This document shows, piece by piece, positions 1 through 7,880 of a stretch of DNA of 64,000 nucleotides. Source of the DNA: Parabacteroides sp. AM08-6 (GTDB lineage Bacteria; Bacteroidota; Bacteroidia; Bacteroidales; Tannerellaceae). Positions within the stretch are counted from its first letter, which is position 1. Every line of letters begins with the position of its first letter. The notes below the pieces were generated by a model. The model made no database searches, was not told the DNA's origin, and saw only the letters and a program-made list of their open reading frames with translations. The position numbers and the translations under genes are program-made. The stretch lies in NCBI RefSeq assembly GCF_003473295.1, contig NZ_QRMP01000003.1, positions 186,001 to 250,000 of the forward strand. The letters run 5' to 3'.

Positions 1-636
1 ATTCCAAACCGGATAGCATGGGTCTGTATGGAGGCTCCTGTTTTTATCGTCATGTTTCTGTTGTGGAACAGTTCGGCACGTCAATTTGAAACAGTCCCCC
101 TACTCTTTTTTCTCTTCTTTGAACTGCATTATTTTCAGCGTTCTTTTATTTTTCCTCTCCTGTTAAAAGGGAATAGTAAGATGCCGGCCGGTATTATGCT
201 TATGGGTATAACCTTCAATCTGCTGAACGGTTATATGCAAGGAGAATGGTTGTTCCATTTAGCCCCTGCGGATATGTACACAACAGAATGGTTGCGTAGT
301 CCGCAATTCATCATCGGTACTATTCTCTTTTTTACAGGAATGGGAGTCAATCTGCAATCGGATTATATCGTCCGTCATTTGCGTAAACCTGGAGACAACG
401 GACATTATCTGCCTAAAGGGGGAATGTTTAATTATGTAACATCTGCTAATTATTTTGGAGAAATCATCGAGTGGTGCGGTTTTGCTATCTTAACTTGGAG
501 TGCAAGCGGAGCTGTTTTTGCATGGTGGACAATAGCAAATTTGATTCCGAGAGCAAATACGATTTACCACAAATACAAAGTAATGTTCGGCAATGAAATC
601 GGTAATCGCAAACGAGTCATTCCCTTTATATATTGA
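1..636 (+). CDS. Steroid 5-alpha-reductase (3-oxo-5-alpha-steroid 4-dehydrogenase family), 5' partial
   Basis: The frame is open back to base 1 (reading IPNRIAWVCMEAP), so 211 C-terminal residues are visible and about 45 are missing compared with the usual 255. The protein is hydrophobic with several membrane helices and carries the family's C-terminal signature FNYVTSANYFGEIIEWCGF, preceded by LRKPGDNGHYLPKGG, which in this family belongs to the NADPH-binding part. Known members reduce the C4-C5 double bond of 3-oxo-delta4 steroids with NADPH, giving 5-alpha products, inside a membrane. It lies 22 bases before an OYE-family reductase and in line with a hydroxysteroid-type SDR, the gene set reported in isoallolithocholate-forming gut Bacteroidota. 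Family assignment is firm; the substrate (bile acid, neutral steroid) is inferred from the neighbours. Confidence 0.88.
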   Translation: MPNRIAWVCMEAPVFIVMFLLWNSSARQFETVPLLFFLFFELHYFQRSFIFPLLLKGNSKMPAGIMLMGITFNLLNGYMQGEWLFHLAPADMYTTEWLRSPQFIIGTILFFTGMGVNLQSDYIVRHLRKPGDNGHYLPKGGMFNYVTSANYFGEIIEWCGFAILTWSASGAVFAWWTIANLIPRANTIYHKYKVMFGNEIGNRKRVIPFIY

Positions 637-658
637 TACATAAAAATAAAAAGTGATA

Positions 659-1885
659 ATGAATAAAGAATCTGTACTATTTACACCGGCAAAGATTGGG
701 CCGCTTACCCTTAGAAATCGTACAATACGGGCGGCGGCATTCGAAAGCATGTGCCCGGGAAATTCTCCTTCGGATATGCTATACAATTATCATAAATCCG
801 TAGCTGCCGGCGGTATCGGTATGACGACATTGGCCTATGCAGCCGTAACACAAAGCGGACTTTCTTTTGACCGCCAGCTCTGGATGCGACCTGAGATTAT
901 TCCCGGACTCAGAAAAATCACGGATGCCATCCATAACGAAGGTGCTGCAGCATCTATTCAACTTGGACACTGTGGGAATATGTCGCATAAAAATATTTGT
1001 GGATGTACACCCATTTCTGCATCAACAGGTTTCAATATTTACTCCCCGACTTTTGTTCGCGGCATGAAACCTTCCGAAATCATAGCGATATCCAAAGCTT
1101 TCGGTGATGCGGTAAAACTGGCACGGGAAGCCGGAATGGACGCCGTAGAAATACATGCCGGACATGGGTATCTAATCAGTCAGTTCCTCTCCCCCTACAC
1201 CAATCATCGTAAAGATGAATATGGCGGCAGCTTGGAAAACCGGATGCGTTTTATGAAAATGTGTATGGATGAAGTAATAAAAGCTGCAGGTTCCGACATG
1301 GCTGTATTGGTTAAAATGAATATGCGCGACGGCTTTAAAGGAGGAATGGAATTGGACGAAACGCTTGAGGTGGCCTATACCCTTCAAAATGAATGCGGAG
1401 CACAAGCTTTGATACTGAGCGGAGGATTTGTCAGCCGTGCCCCGATGTACGTGATGAGAGGAACCATGCCTATCCATACTATGACCCACTATATGCCTGC
1501 CGGTTGGCTTCCTGTCGGGGTAAAAATGGCAGGACGTTTTATGATACCGTCCGAACCATTCAAAGAAGCTTATTTTCTGGAAGATGCACTCAAATTCAGA
1601 GCCGCGTTGAAAATGCCGCTCGTTTATGTAGGAGGCCTGATTTCAAGGGAAAAGATTGAAGAAGTGCTGAATGACGGTTTCGAATTCGTCAGTATGGCCC
1701 GTGCCTTACTAAACGATCCGGCATTTGTCAATCACATGAAAGAGGGGCTGCAAACCCGGTGTGACTGTGGACATAGCAATTATTGCATTGCCCGCATGTA
1801 TTCATTGGAGATGGCTTGTCACAAACAGATAAAAGATTTGCCTCAAAGCATTATTAAAGAAATAAAAAAACTGGAATATAAATGA
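659..1885 (+). CDS. NADH:flavin oxidoreductase / Old Yellow Enzyme family, candidate steroid 5-beta (delta4) reductase
   Basis: A 408-residue TIM-barrel flavoprotein. It shows IQLGHCGNMS, the substrate/flavin motif VEIHAGHGYLISQFLSPYTN, the DEYGGSLENRMRF segment and the late FVSMARALLNDP phosphate-binding loop, all OYE-family hallmarks. A cluster of cysteines (RCDCGHSNYC, then C ten residues on) sits where BaiCD/BaiH-type enzymes bind a 4Fe-4S cluster, but the spacing is unusual. The C-terminal FAD/NAD(P)H domain of BaiCD is absent, so electrons must come another way. The frame opens with GTG at 653, but ATG at 659 is the better start. It overlaps the next gene by four bases (ATGA), so the two are probably translationally coupled. 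From context I infer reduction of 3-oxo-delta4 steroids or bile acids. Confidence 0.85.
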   Translation: MNKESVLFTPAKIGPLTLRNRTIRAAAFESMCPGNSPSDMLYNYHKSVAAGGIGMTTLAYAAVTQSGLSFDRQLWMRPEIIPGLRKITDAIHNEGAAASIQLGHCGNMSHKNICGCTPISASTGFNIYSPTFVRGMKPSEIIAISKAFGDAVKLAREAGMDAVEIHAGHGYLISQFLSPYTNHRKDEYGGSLENRMRFMKMCMDEVIKAAGSDMAVLVKMNMRDGFKGGMELDETLEVAYTLQNECGAQALILSGGFVSRAPMYVMRGTMPIHTMTHYMPAGWLPVGVKMAGRFMIPSEPFKEAYFLEDALKFRAALKMPLVYVGGLISREKIEEVLNDGFEFVSMARALLNDPAFVNHMKEGLQTRCDCGHSNYCIARMYSLEMACHKQIKDLPQSIIKEIKKLEYK

Positions 1886-2736
1886 AGGAAAAAGGATTAG
1901 CCATCATAACCGGAGCAGACGGAGGAATGGGACAAGTCATCACGACAGCTCTTGCTAAAGAGGGTTTTCCTATAATCATGGCTTGTCAAAACCCGGAAAA
2001 GGCAATACCGATATGTAATCATATCCGCATAACAAGCAAAAACAGCCGGATAGAAATTCGTAAAATAGACTTGGCTTCCCTGTCATCCGTTTCGGCATTT
2101 GCCGAACAACTGTTAAAAGATGGGCAACCCGTCAGCCTGCTAATAAATAATGCAGGTATCCTGACTACGAAAGTCCGCCGAACAGAGGATGGACTGGAGA
2201 CCATCGTCAGTGTCAATTATGTTGCCCCCTATTTGCTTACACGCAAAATATTGCCTTTGATGGAGCCGGGTGCTCGCATCGTTAATACAGTTTCCTGCAC
2301 ATACGCTATCGGCAAAATAGAACCCGAATTCTTCGAGAAAGGAAAAAGCGGACATTTCTCCCGTATCCCGGTATACGGAAATACGAAACTGGCTCTTCTC
2401 CTGTTCACCCAAGAGTTAGCCGTACAGATTAAAGATAGAGGAATCATTGTAAATGCAACAGATCCAGGAATCGTCAGTACAAATATGATAACCATGCATG
2501 CTTGGTTTGATCCGTTGACTGACATCTTATTCCGTCCATTTATCAAAACTCCTTCGCAAGGTGCGGCAACAGCCATCTATTTGGCTCTTTCGGACCAAGT
2601 AAAAGAGAAGAACGGTTGTTGCTTTGCCAACTGTAAAGAAAAAAACGTATCCAAACGTATCCGGCATCATGTAGCGCAGAAAGAACTTTGGGACAGTACG
2701 GAAGAAATTCTCCGTCAAAAAGGCTTTCGAATTTGA
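1882..2736 (+). CDS. Short-chain dehydrogenase/reductase, candidate 3-beta-hydroxysteroid dehydrogenase
   Basis: A 284-residue classical SDR: nucleotide-binding TGADGGMG near residue 10, NNAG near residue 90, catalytic Ser in the NTVSC strand and YGNTK (Tyr-x3-Lys). It is longer than a minimal SDR and resembles the retinol-dehydrogenase/HSDH branch with a helical C terminus. The start overlaps the stop of the OYE gene as ATGA. As last gene of a 5-alpha-reductase/OYE/SDR set it most likely interconverts a 3-oxo and a 3-hydroxy steroid; in the published isoallo-bile-acid clusters this position is a 3-beta-HSDH. The exact stereochemistry cannot be read from sequence. Confidence 0.85.
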   Translation: MKEKGLAIITGADGGMGQVITTALAKEGFPIIMACQNPEKAIPICNHIRITSKNSRIEIRKIDLASLSSVSAFAEQLLKDGQPVSLLINNAGILTTKVRRTEDGLETIVSVNYVAPYLLTRKILPLMEPGARIVNTVSCTYAIGKIEPEFFEKGKSGHFSRIPVYGNTKLALLLFTQELAVQIKDRGIIVNATDPGIVSTNMITMHAWFDPLTDILFRPFIKTPSQGAATAIYLALSDQVKEKNGCCFANCKEKNVSKRIRHHVAQKELWDSTEEILRQKGFRI

Positions 2737-2754
2737 ACCGAATGCACAATCATT

Positions 2755-2807
2755 TTCATTCGGATGCAATTCTTTTTCCATCCGAATGAATTTTTATTTC
2801 ATTCGGA
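2755..2807 (+). terminator. Terminator with two alternative hairpins after the steroid operon
   Basis: TTCATTCGGATG (2755-2766) pairs perfectly with CATCCGAATGAA (2779-2790) and is followed by TTTTTATTT, a standard intrinsic terminator. A third copy, TTCATTCGGA at 2798-2807, can pair instead with TCCGAATGAA at 2781-2790. The two stems exclude each other. Confidence 0.75.
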
Positions 2808-2813
2808 TATTAT

Positions 2814-2844
2814 TTTGCAAATAAAAATAAAAGATTTACCTTTG
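2814..2844 (+). promoter_or_regulatory. Bacteroidota promoter for rplY
   Basis: TTTG at 2814-2817 and TACCTTTG at 2837-2844 with 19 bases between match the -33/-7 consensus (TTTG, TAnnTTTG) of the Bacteroides primary sigma factor. It lies about 80 bases before the start codon. Confidence 0.8.
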
Positions 2845-2926
2845 CACCGCTTTTAACCCCCGTACGTGTGATGGGAAATTAGAAAGCATAAACATCTAAT
2901 TTTGAGTAACACAAAAAATTAAGAAA

Positions 2927-3511
2927 ATGAAGACATTTCAATTAGAAGGCAGCAAAAGAGAAGTCGCAGCAACTTCTGCTGACCAGAAAAGAGCTTTAAA
3001 AGCTATGCGTAAGAACAACGAAATTCCTGCAGTATTGTACGGTGGTGAAGAAGTAATACATTTCAGCGTTACCAAAGACAGTGTTCGTAACTTGGTTTAT
3101 ACTCCGGAAATTTTTGTTGTAGAATTGACTATCAGTGGTAAAAAGACAATGGCTATCGTAAAAGATATCCAGTTTCAGGCTGTAACCGACGCTATCATGC
3201 ACATGGACTTCTTAGAAGTTTCCGACCAGAAACCGGTTGTAATGGAAGTTCCTGTAATACTGGAAGGTCATGCTGAAGGTGTGAAAGCCGGTGGTAAGTT
3301 GAGCTTGCAAATGAGAAAGCTGAAAGTAAAAGCCCTTTACACTGCTATTCCTGAACAATTGCATGTAAATGTAGACCACCTGGGATTAGGTAAAACAATG
3401 CAGGTTGGTTCTTTACACTTCGAAGGTCTGGAGCTGATGAACGCTAAGAACGCTGTTGTTTGTGCCGTTCAGTTGACTCGTGCCGCTCGTGGTGCTCAGG
3501 CAAAAGCATAA
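2927..3511 (+). CDS. rplY: 50S ribosomal protein L25 / general stress protein Ctc
   Basis: A 194-residue protein with the L25 N-terminal beta-barrel (RALKAMRKNNEIPAVLYGG, then FQAVTDAIMHMDFLEV) and the TL5/Ctc-type C-terminal domain, so it is the long form. It binds 5S rRNA in the large subunit. It has its own promoter and is followed by pth, an order common in Bacteroidota and other phyla. Codon use is strongly biased, as expected of a ribosomal gene. Identification is secure. Confidence 0.97.
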   Translation: MKTFQLEGSKREVAATSADQKRALKAMRKNNEIPAVLYGGEEVIHFSVTKDSVRNLVYTPEIFVVELTISGKKTMAIVKDIQFQAVTDAIMHMDFLEVSDQKPVVMEVPVILEGHAEGVKAGGKLSLQMRKLKVKALYTAIPEQLHVNVDHLGLGKTMQVGSLHFEGLELMNAKNAVVCAVQLTRAARGAQAKA

Positions 3512-3537
3512 GAATTTATTATTCTAAATAATAAGGT

Positions 3538-3572
3538 AAGGGGAGGATATTCGGCAGAGTATTCTTCCCTTT
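3538..3572 (+). terminator. Terminator-like hairpin after rplY
   Basis: AAGGGGAGGATAT (3538-3550) pairs with TATTCTTCCCTTT (3560-3572) with two G-U pairs. No long T run follows, so termination may be partial and pth may be reached by read-through; I see no clear promoter between the hairpin and pth. Confidence 0.5.
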
Positions 3573-3620
3573 GTTATATAGAACTGACGAGGGGACAACC
3601 CCGTGACAAAAATACGAACA

Positions 3621-4184
3621 ATGAAATATCTGATAACAGGACTTGGTAATATAGGTTCCGAATATTGGGGAACCCGCCATAACATCGGTTTTCGTGTAGT
3701 TAATGCACTGGCAGAAGAGGGTGGCGTACCTTTTACTGAGGAACGCTATGGGGCCATTGCCCGAATGCGTGTCAAGAACTGCGAATTGGTTATATTAAAA
3801 CCAAATACATTCATGAACCTGAGCGGTAATGCCATCCGTTACTGGTTGCAGAAAGAAAATATTCCGGTAGAGAATCTATTAGTTGTAGTAGATGACCTTT
3901 CTTTACCTTTCGGCACGCTCCGGCTGAAACCGAAAGGAAGTGATGCGGGGCACAATGGGCTGAAGAATATCCAACAAATACTGGGTACACAAGAGTATAG
4001 CCGCCTCCGTTTCGGTATCGGATGTGATTTTCCCCGAGGCGGACAAATCGATTATGTTCTGGGTAAGTTTCCACAGGAAGAACTCGATTTAATGCCCGAA
4101 AAAATGAAACGGGCCGTAGAAATAATCAAAAGCTTCTGTTTGGCAGGAGTACAAAATACAATGAATATATTTAATAATAAGTAG
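3621..4184 (+). CDS. pth: Peptidyl-tRNA hydrolase
   Basis: 187 residues, the normal length. It cleaves peptidyl-tRNA released from stalled ribosomes. Family motifs are in order: [18 protein letters not shown] with the catalytic His, [37 protein letters not shown] with the catalytic Asp/His/Asn set, and RLRFGIG. The frame opens at a GTG at 3603, but ATG at 3621 begins exactly at the conserved [10 protein letters not shown], so that start is chosen. Position between rplY and an S4-domain gene fits the usual Bacteroidota translation cluster. Confidence 0.96.
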   Translation: MKYLITGLGNIGSEYWGTRHNIGFRVVNALAEEGGVPFTEERYGAIARMRVKNCELVILKPNTFMNLSGNAIRYWLQKENIPVENLLVVVDDLSLPFGTLRLKPKGSDAGHNGLKNIQQILGTQEYSRLRFGIGCDFPRGGQIDYVLGKFPQEELDLMPEKMKRAVEIIKSFCLAGVQNTMNIFNNK

Positions 4185-4335
4185 TTAGTAGTTGGTAGCT
4201 GGTAGCTGGTCGTTAGTAGAAAAGAGGGTTTGTTGTTAGGTTGGAAATTAAATTTGTTCCTAATTATAAGCTTTTACTATTAACTATTAACTACCAACTA
4301 TTAACTACCAACTACTAACTACCAACTACAAAAAA
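4185..4335 (+). repeat. Intergenic TAGTTGGTAG / CTACCAACTA repeat block
   Basis: The left half repeats TAGTTGGTAGC-type units (TTAGTAGTTGGTAGCTGGTA); the right half repeats the complement (ACTATTAACTACCAACTA, several times). The two halves can fold into a long imperfect hairpin directly between pth and the S4 gene. It encodes no protein. Low-complexity blocks of this kind could be a spacer, an mRNA structure or a slippage product. Confidence 0.6.
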
Positions 4336-4770
4336 ATGCTCGAAGTCCGTATAGATAAATGGATGTGGGCCACCCGCATATTCAAAACACGAACAATAGC
4401 AGCGGAAGCCTGCAAGAAAAACAGGGTGATGATAAACGGTGTTAATGTGAAAGCATCACGCATGATCAAAGTCGGAGATATTATCCAGGTACGTAAACCG
4501 CCTGTTACATTCTCTTTCAAGGTGCTTGATTTGACCGAACGCCGTATGGGTGCTAAACTCGTTCCCGATTATCTGGAGAACGTAACGCCACCGGAACAAT
4601 ACGAAATACTGGAAATGAATCGTATTTCCGGCTTCGTAGACCGTGCCCGCGGTTTAGGCCGTCCGACAAAAAAGGACCGTCGGGAACTGGAACAATTTAC
4701 AGACCCCGGTCTGTTAAATGACGGTTTTGACTTCGATTTCGACTTCGATAGCGAGGATGACGAAGAATAG
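4336..4770 (+). CDS. hslR: S4-domain RNA-binding protein, Hsp15-like
   Basis: 144 residues with an N-terminal S4 RNA-binding fold (MLEVRIDKWMWATRIFKTRT, then GVNVKASRMIKVGDIIQV) as in heat-shock protein 15, which binds 50S subunits carrying stalled nascent chains. The C terminus is a low-complexity acidic tail of alternating D and F ending in EDDEE, not part of the domain. Downstream of pth, so ribosome rescue is the shared theme. The gene symbol is by family similarity. Confidence 0.85.
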   Translation: MLEVRIDKWMWATRIFKTRTIAAEACKKNRVMINGVNVKASRMIKVGDIIQVRKPPVTFSFKVLDLTERRMGAKLVPDYLENVTPPEQYEILEMNRISGFVDRARGLGRPTKKDRRELEQFTDPGLLNDGFDFDFDFDSEDDEE

Positions 4771-4778
4771 AAAATAAT

Positions 4779-4802
4779 AAAAAACAGTCTTTAGTGTTTT
4801 TT
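4779..4802. terminator. Bidirectional terminator
   Basis: AAAAAACA (4779-4786) and TGTTTTTT (4795-4802) form a perfect 8-bp stem with an 8-base loop between two convergent genes. The A and T arms provide a U run on either strand. Confidence 0.6.
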
Positions 4803-4813
4803 ATATGCCTCAT

Positions 4814-5440
4814 TTACCGGATGTCATCTAACAAGGGTTGCAATTCTTTTTCAAATATTTGCTTACTGATAATCCGGTAGTGTGGATTGTAGGTCTCCTC
4901 AAACGTTTTGCTATGGTGGCCTACATACTCTCCCCGGTTCAAGCGTTCCTCTATTTCCTTCCGGTCTGCATCATAATCAGGCAAGGTCAAGTTCATGGAT
5001 CGAATAATGGTTTCGATTTGCAACCATTCCTTTTGCCACTCCGCCACGGTAACAGGACGGATACCATTGACACTTCGTACGAAGGCATCAAAGAAAGTAT
5101 CATAAGAAATTTGTCCGGTCTTGATAACCGAAAGATTTACCCGAAGGAAATTACCTTCCCAGCCGGTCGGTTCGGCAACAGCCCCTTCTATCTTAGAATA
5201 AGAATTAAGTTCCCGGCGAAGATAATTACCGGCAGCTGTCGTATCGCTAATAATATGTCCGGGACCGAATTTGTCCTGAAAGAAATTCTTATATAAATCC
5301 TTCAGAGTAGACTTCGGATAAGTTTGCATCTGCCGGGCAACAGCCTCACGGACAGAAACTTCAAAGCCTTTCTTCTCCGCAGCAAAAAGGTTGCCGCAGA
5401 GAAGGAAGAAAAACATGAAGAGAGCAGACTTTTTCATCAT
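4814..5440 (-). CDS. Exported protein of unknown function
   Basis: 208 residues with a clear signal peptide (MMKKSALFMFFFLLCGNLFAAEKK). The mature part has no motif I recognise; conserved-looking stretches are DKFGPGHII near residue 55 and VGHHSKTFEETYNPHYRI near the end, rich in His. It starts inside the stop codon of the preceding TlpA-like gene (ATGA overlap), so the two are one operon and likely work in the same cell-envelope process. Function unknown. Confidence 0.75.
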   Translation of the reverse strand: MMKKSALFMFFFLLCGNLFAAEKKGFEVSVREAVARQMQTYPKSTLKDLYKNFFQDKFGPGHIISDTTAAGNYLRRELNSYSKIEGAVAEPTGWEGNFLRVNLSVIKTGQISYDTFFDAFVRSVNGIRPVTVAEWQKEWLQIETIIRSMNLTLPDYDADRKEIEERLNRGEYVGHHSKTFEETYNPHYRIISKQIFEKELQPLLDDIR

Positions 5441-6423
5441 TTGTCCAATTCCTTTTGAAGTGTCTGCTGCAATTCCTCACCGGTAATATTCTTGGCAATA
5501 ATAACTCCGTCCGGATTAAGCAGAACATTAGCCGGAATACCGCGGACACCATAGAGTGCCGGAATTTCAGAATCCCAGTATTTCAAATCGGAAACATGCG
5601 TCCAAGTCAGATTGTCATCAGCAATTGCTTTCAACCATTTCGCCTTATCCTTATCTAAAGAAATACCAATCACCGTAAAGTTCTTATCCTTGTATGTATT
5701 GAAAGCTTTCACGACATTCGGGTTTTCACGGCGACAAGGAGGACACCAGGAAGCCCAAAAATCCAACAACACAAACTTTCCTCTGAAATCAGAGAGGGAG
5801 ACAGCCACACCCGCCGTATCCGGCAATGTAAATTCGGGAGCAGTCTTTCCTATTTGCACATTCTCCAGTTGTTGGATAATCCCATCCAAGTCTTTTACAT
5901 AAGGACAATCAGCCAAAACCGGAGCGAGTTTGGCACGAGTTGCTTTCAGTTCATCCAGCGGCAACTGATACGTAAAATAACGATAAAGATAAAATGCAGC
6001 AACCGGAGAGTCCGGATATTTCGTCACTAAACTATCTATATCAAAACCTTTTTCAAAAACCTTCCCTGCATTTTCCAGAAAAATATCATTGACGGGAGAG
6101 TTGGTGACAGTAATCGTTTCCCCTTTCTTGCCTATCTTCACATTCATGTCTGTATTCTCTACAAAGAGTTGAAGCGGATAATCCATCTCTTCGGTAGCCA
6201 GGCCGAACAAAAGAGGTTGGTCAACCTTCCCTTTAAAAGTAAATTTACCGGCTTTCACATCTGCGGTATCCACATCAAAAAACATCTTATTCCGGAATGA
6301 TTTCAAGAAAACTTTTCCTTCCTGCATTCCCTCTACTTCTCCATTTATCACATAACCTTTTGGCGTCTCTTGGCAAGCTGTCATCAACAAAGCTGCCAAT
6401 AACATAAATACAAATTGCTTCAT
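5437..6423 (-). CDS. TlpA-family thioredoxin-like lipoprotein with DUF4369 N-terminal domain
   Basis: 328 residues. Lipoprotein signal MKQFVFMLLAALLMTAC with Cys17 as lipid anchor. Residues about 25-120 are a DUF4369-like beta domain (GYVINGEVEGMQEGKVFL); the C-terminal 140 residues are a thioredoxin fold with FWASWCPPCRRENP carrying the redox WCPPC pair and the cis-Pro of GVRGIPANVLL. It should reduce or resolve disulfides of periplasmic partners, as ResA/TlpA proteins do. First of a two-gene operon with the exported protein that follows. Its partner is unknown. Confidence 0.9.
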   Translation of the reverse strand: MKQFVFMLLAALLMTACQETPKGYVINGEVEGMQEGKVFLKSFRNKMFFDVDTADVKAGKFTFKGKVDQPLLFGLATEEMDYPLQLFVENTDMNVKIGKKGETITVTNSPVNDIFLENAGKVFEKGFDIDSLVTKYPDSPVAAFYLYRYFTYQLPLDELKATRAKLAPVLADCPYVKDLDGIIQQLENVQIGKTAPEFTLPDTAGVAVSLSDFRGKFVLLDFWASWCPPCRRENPNVVKAFNTYKDKNFTVIGISLDKDKAKWLKAIADDNLTWTHVSDLKYWDSEIPALYGVRGIPANVLLNPDGVIIAKNITGEELQQTLQKELDK

Positions 6424-6439
6424 CTTTTTGTTTGATTAA

Positions 6440-7213
6440 TTATTTAATATCGGGATGATGATAACGTCCTTTTTTCACAGTCTCTTTACCATATTCGATA
6501 GCACGTACCGGGCAACGATGGATACAGGCGACACATTGCACACAGGTATTTGCCCAAACCGGCTTTCCGTCGACCAGCGAAATCGTACCGGTCGGACAAA
6601 TCTTTTCGCATAATCCACAGGATATACAGGCATTTGTCGCCCGAAAGGAGTTACGTCCCGTTGCAAAGTTAGCGAAAAGAGGGTAAACAAAATAGCTTTT
6701 CAGGAAAGGCATACTCCCTTTCTTGTATAAATTAACGTTTTGATGCCGGCGAATGGCTTCGGCTATCGCCTCAACCTGAGCCGGAGCTTCTTTCAATTTC
6801 TGCTCTTCCACATCCTTGCTATCTACGTTAAATCCAGCCATCAAAATATAATTGTTCGGCATGATAACGGAGTAGGCTGCGGTCTGTTTAATCCCTCGCG
6901 CAGCCAACCTTTTAGCCAACATGTCCGCAGTATAACCACATTCATCACCGCATGTACAAACAGAATATACAGGTTGTTCCGCATAACCGGTTAATTTCAG
7001 GCGGGAAACAAAACGAGTCACAGGAATGGACGGCCCCCAGGAATGAACCGGATAAACAAATAGTATTTTCTCGTCTTCCCGCAAAGGACAGATAAGTTCC
7101 TCTTTTCCGGTTTGCAACTGCTCGGCTATCGAAACCAACGGTTCACGGAGGGCTACGGCAAGTGCCTTTGCCACCCAAAGCGAATTACCTGTCCCTGTAA
7201 AATAGAATATCAT
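6440..7213 (-). CDS. EFR1-family flavodoxin/ferredoxin fusion
   Basis: 257 residues from ATG at 7213 (MIFYFTGTGNSLWVAKAL). The N-terminal part is a flavodoxin-like FMN domain (FTGTGNS phosphate loop, then VYPVHSWGPSIP); the C-terminal 60 residues hold two 4Fe-4S motifs, CISCGLCEKICP and CVQCVACIHRCP. Such EFR1 proteins are soluble electron carriers of anaerobes. The frame also opens at GTG 7234, but that lies on the probable -7 element and is rejected as start. Divergent from the toxin-antitoxin pair with a short shared promoter region. Redox partner unknown. Confidence 0.88.
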   Translation of the reverse strand: MIFYFTGTGNSLWVAKALAVALREPLVSIAEQLQTGKEELICPLREDEKILFVYPVHSWGPSIPVTRFVSRLKLTGYAEQPVYSVCTCGDECGYTADMLAKRLAARGIKQTAAYSVIMPNNYILMAGFNVDSKDVEEQKLKEAPAQVEAIAEAIRRHQNVNLYKKGSMPFLKSYFVYPLFANFATGRNSFRATNACISCGLCEKICPTGTISLVDGKPVWANTCVQCVACIHRCPVRAIEYGKETVKKGRYHHPDIK

Positions 7214-7262
7214 AAGGCATTTTGTTTTGAACACAAAGTAAAGAATATTCCGATTTATATCT

Positions 7263-7270
7263 TACCTTTG
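7263..7270 (+). promoter_or_regulatory. Promoter -7 box for the toxin-antitoxin pair
   Basis: TACCTTTG matches TAnnTTTG and lies 30 bases before the antitoxin start. No good -33 box is visible. Antitoxin autoregulation would be expected here. Confidence 0.6.
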
Positions 7271-7300
7271 TTGCATTAAGAAACCTAAAGACAAGTGATT

Positions 7301-7576
7301 ATGACTACAATGGAACTAAATTTACGGAAAGAAAACCTGATAGGCTACATCAAATCGATGGACGAAGCGACTGTTTGCAAAGTGGAACAGTACATTAAAA
7401 GACTGTGCCAGGCATCGGATAAAGAGGAAAAAGTAATAAATGCTTATCCTTGGGCCCCCAATGATGAAAACTTACAAAACATGGTTGCAGAAGCAGAAGA
7501 AGATTTTAAATATGGACGATGTACCAAACAAGAGGAACTGGAAAAAGAACTAAGAAAGAATATGGCATCATGGTAA
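7301..7576 (+). CDS. Antitoxin of a RelE/ParE-type toxin-antitoxin pair
   Basis: 91 residues from ATG 7301; the frame opens at an in-frame GTG at 7295 that is less likely. The N-terminal half (LRKENLIGYIKSMDEATVCKVEQYIKRL) is helical and the C-terminal half acidic (NMVAEAEEDFKYGRCTKQEELEKEL), the layout of small antitoxins with an N-terminal DNA-binding/dimer part and a toxin-wrapping tail. It overlaps the toxin by seven bases, typical of coupled TA genes. The assignment rests mainly on context and size. Confidence 0.65.
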   Translation: MTTMELNLRKENLIGYIKSMDEATVCKVEQYIKRLCQASDKEEKVINAYPWAPNDENLQNMVAEAEEDFKYGRCTKQEELEKELRKNMASW

Positions 7577-7794
7577 AAGAGATATATTGGTCTAACCTTG
7601 CTAAAATCCAATTAACCAACATCCTTAAGTATTATCATTACAAGACTGGGAATAAGTATGCTAATCAATTATTGGATAAGATTATCCATGCTACAACTTT
7701 ACTGCAAGCTAATCCTCGGTTGGGATTCACAGAACCAAGTTTAAAGAAATACGCAAACAAGCTATCCAAGCGGATACAGGACAAAAGACTATAG
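7570..7794 (+). CDS. RelE/ParE-family toxin, short and possibly inactive
   Basis: 74 residues from ATG 7570 (MVKEIYWSNLAKIQLTNILKYY). The N-terminal two thirds look like a ParE toxin: WSNLAKIQL, KYANQLLDKI, LLQANPRLGFTEP. Usual length is 90-100 residues with C-terminal strands that carry the conserved Arg/Trp; here the frame ends shortly after TEPSLKK. Another frame stays open across the following hairpin, so a frameshift may have removed the last third. If so the toxin is probably dead and the antitoxin an orphan. Confidence 0.6.
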   Translation: MVKEIYWSNLAKIQLTNILKYYHYKTGNKYANQLLDKIIHATTLLQANPRLGFTEPSLKKYANKLSKRIQDKRL

Positions 7795-7803
7795 AGTTAT
7801 GGC

Positions 7804-7844
7804 AAAAAGTCTTACGCTTTTTCCGCAAAAGCCGTAAGACTTTT
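7804..7844. terminator. Strong bidirectional terminator
   Basis: AAAAAGTCTTACG (7804-7816) pairs with CGTAAGACTTTT (7833-7844), with an inner CTTTT/AAAAG stem. It separates the toxin gene from the convergent metal-efflux operon. Confidence 0.8.
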
Positions 7845-7880
7845 CGCCAAAACAATGTCTATTTATCAATCTGCTTCCTT

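Noticed and set aside
4185..4335. CRISPR or satellite array
   Set aside because: Units are about ten bases with no spacers, and they switch to the complementary strand halfway.
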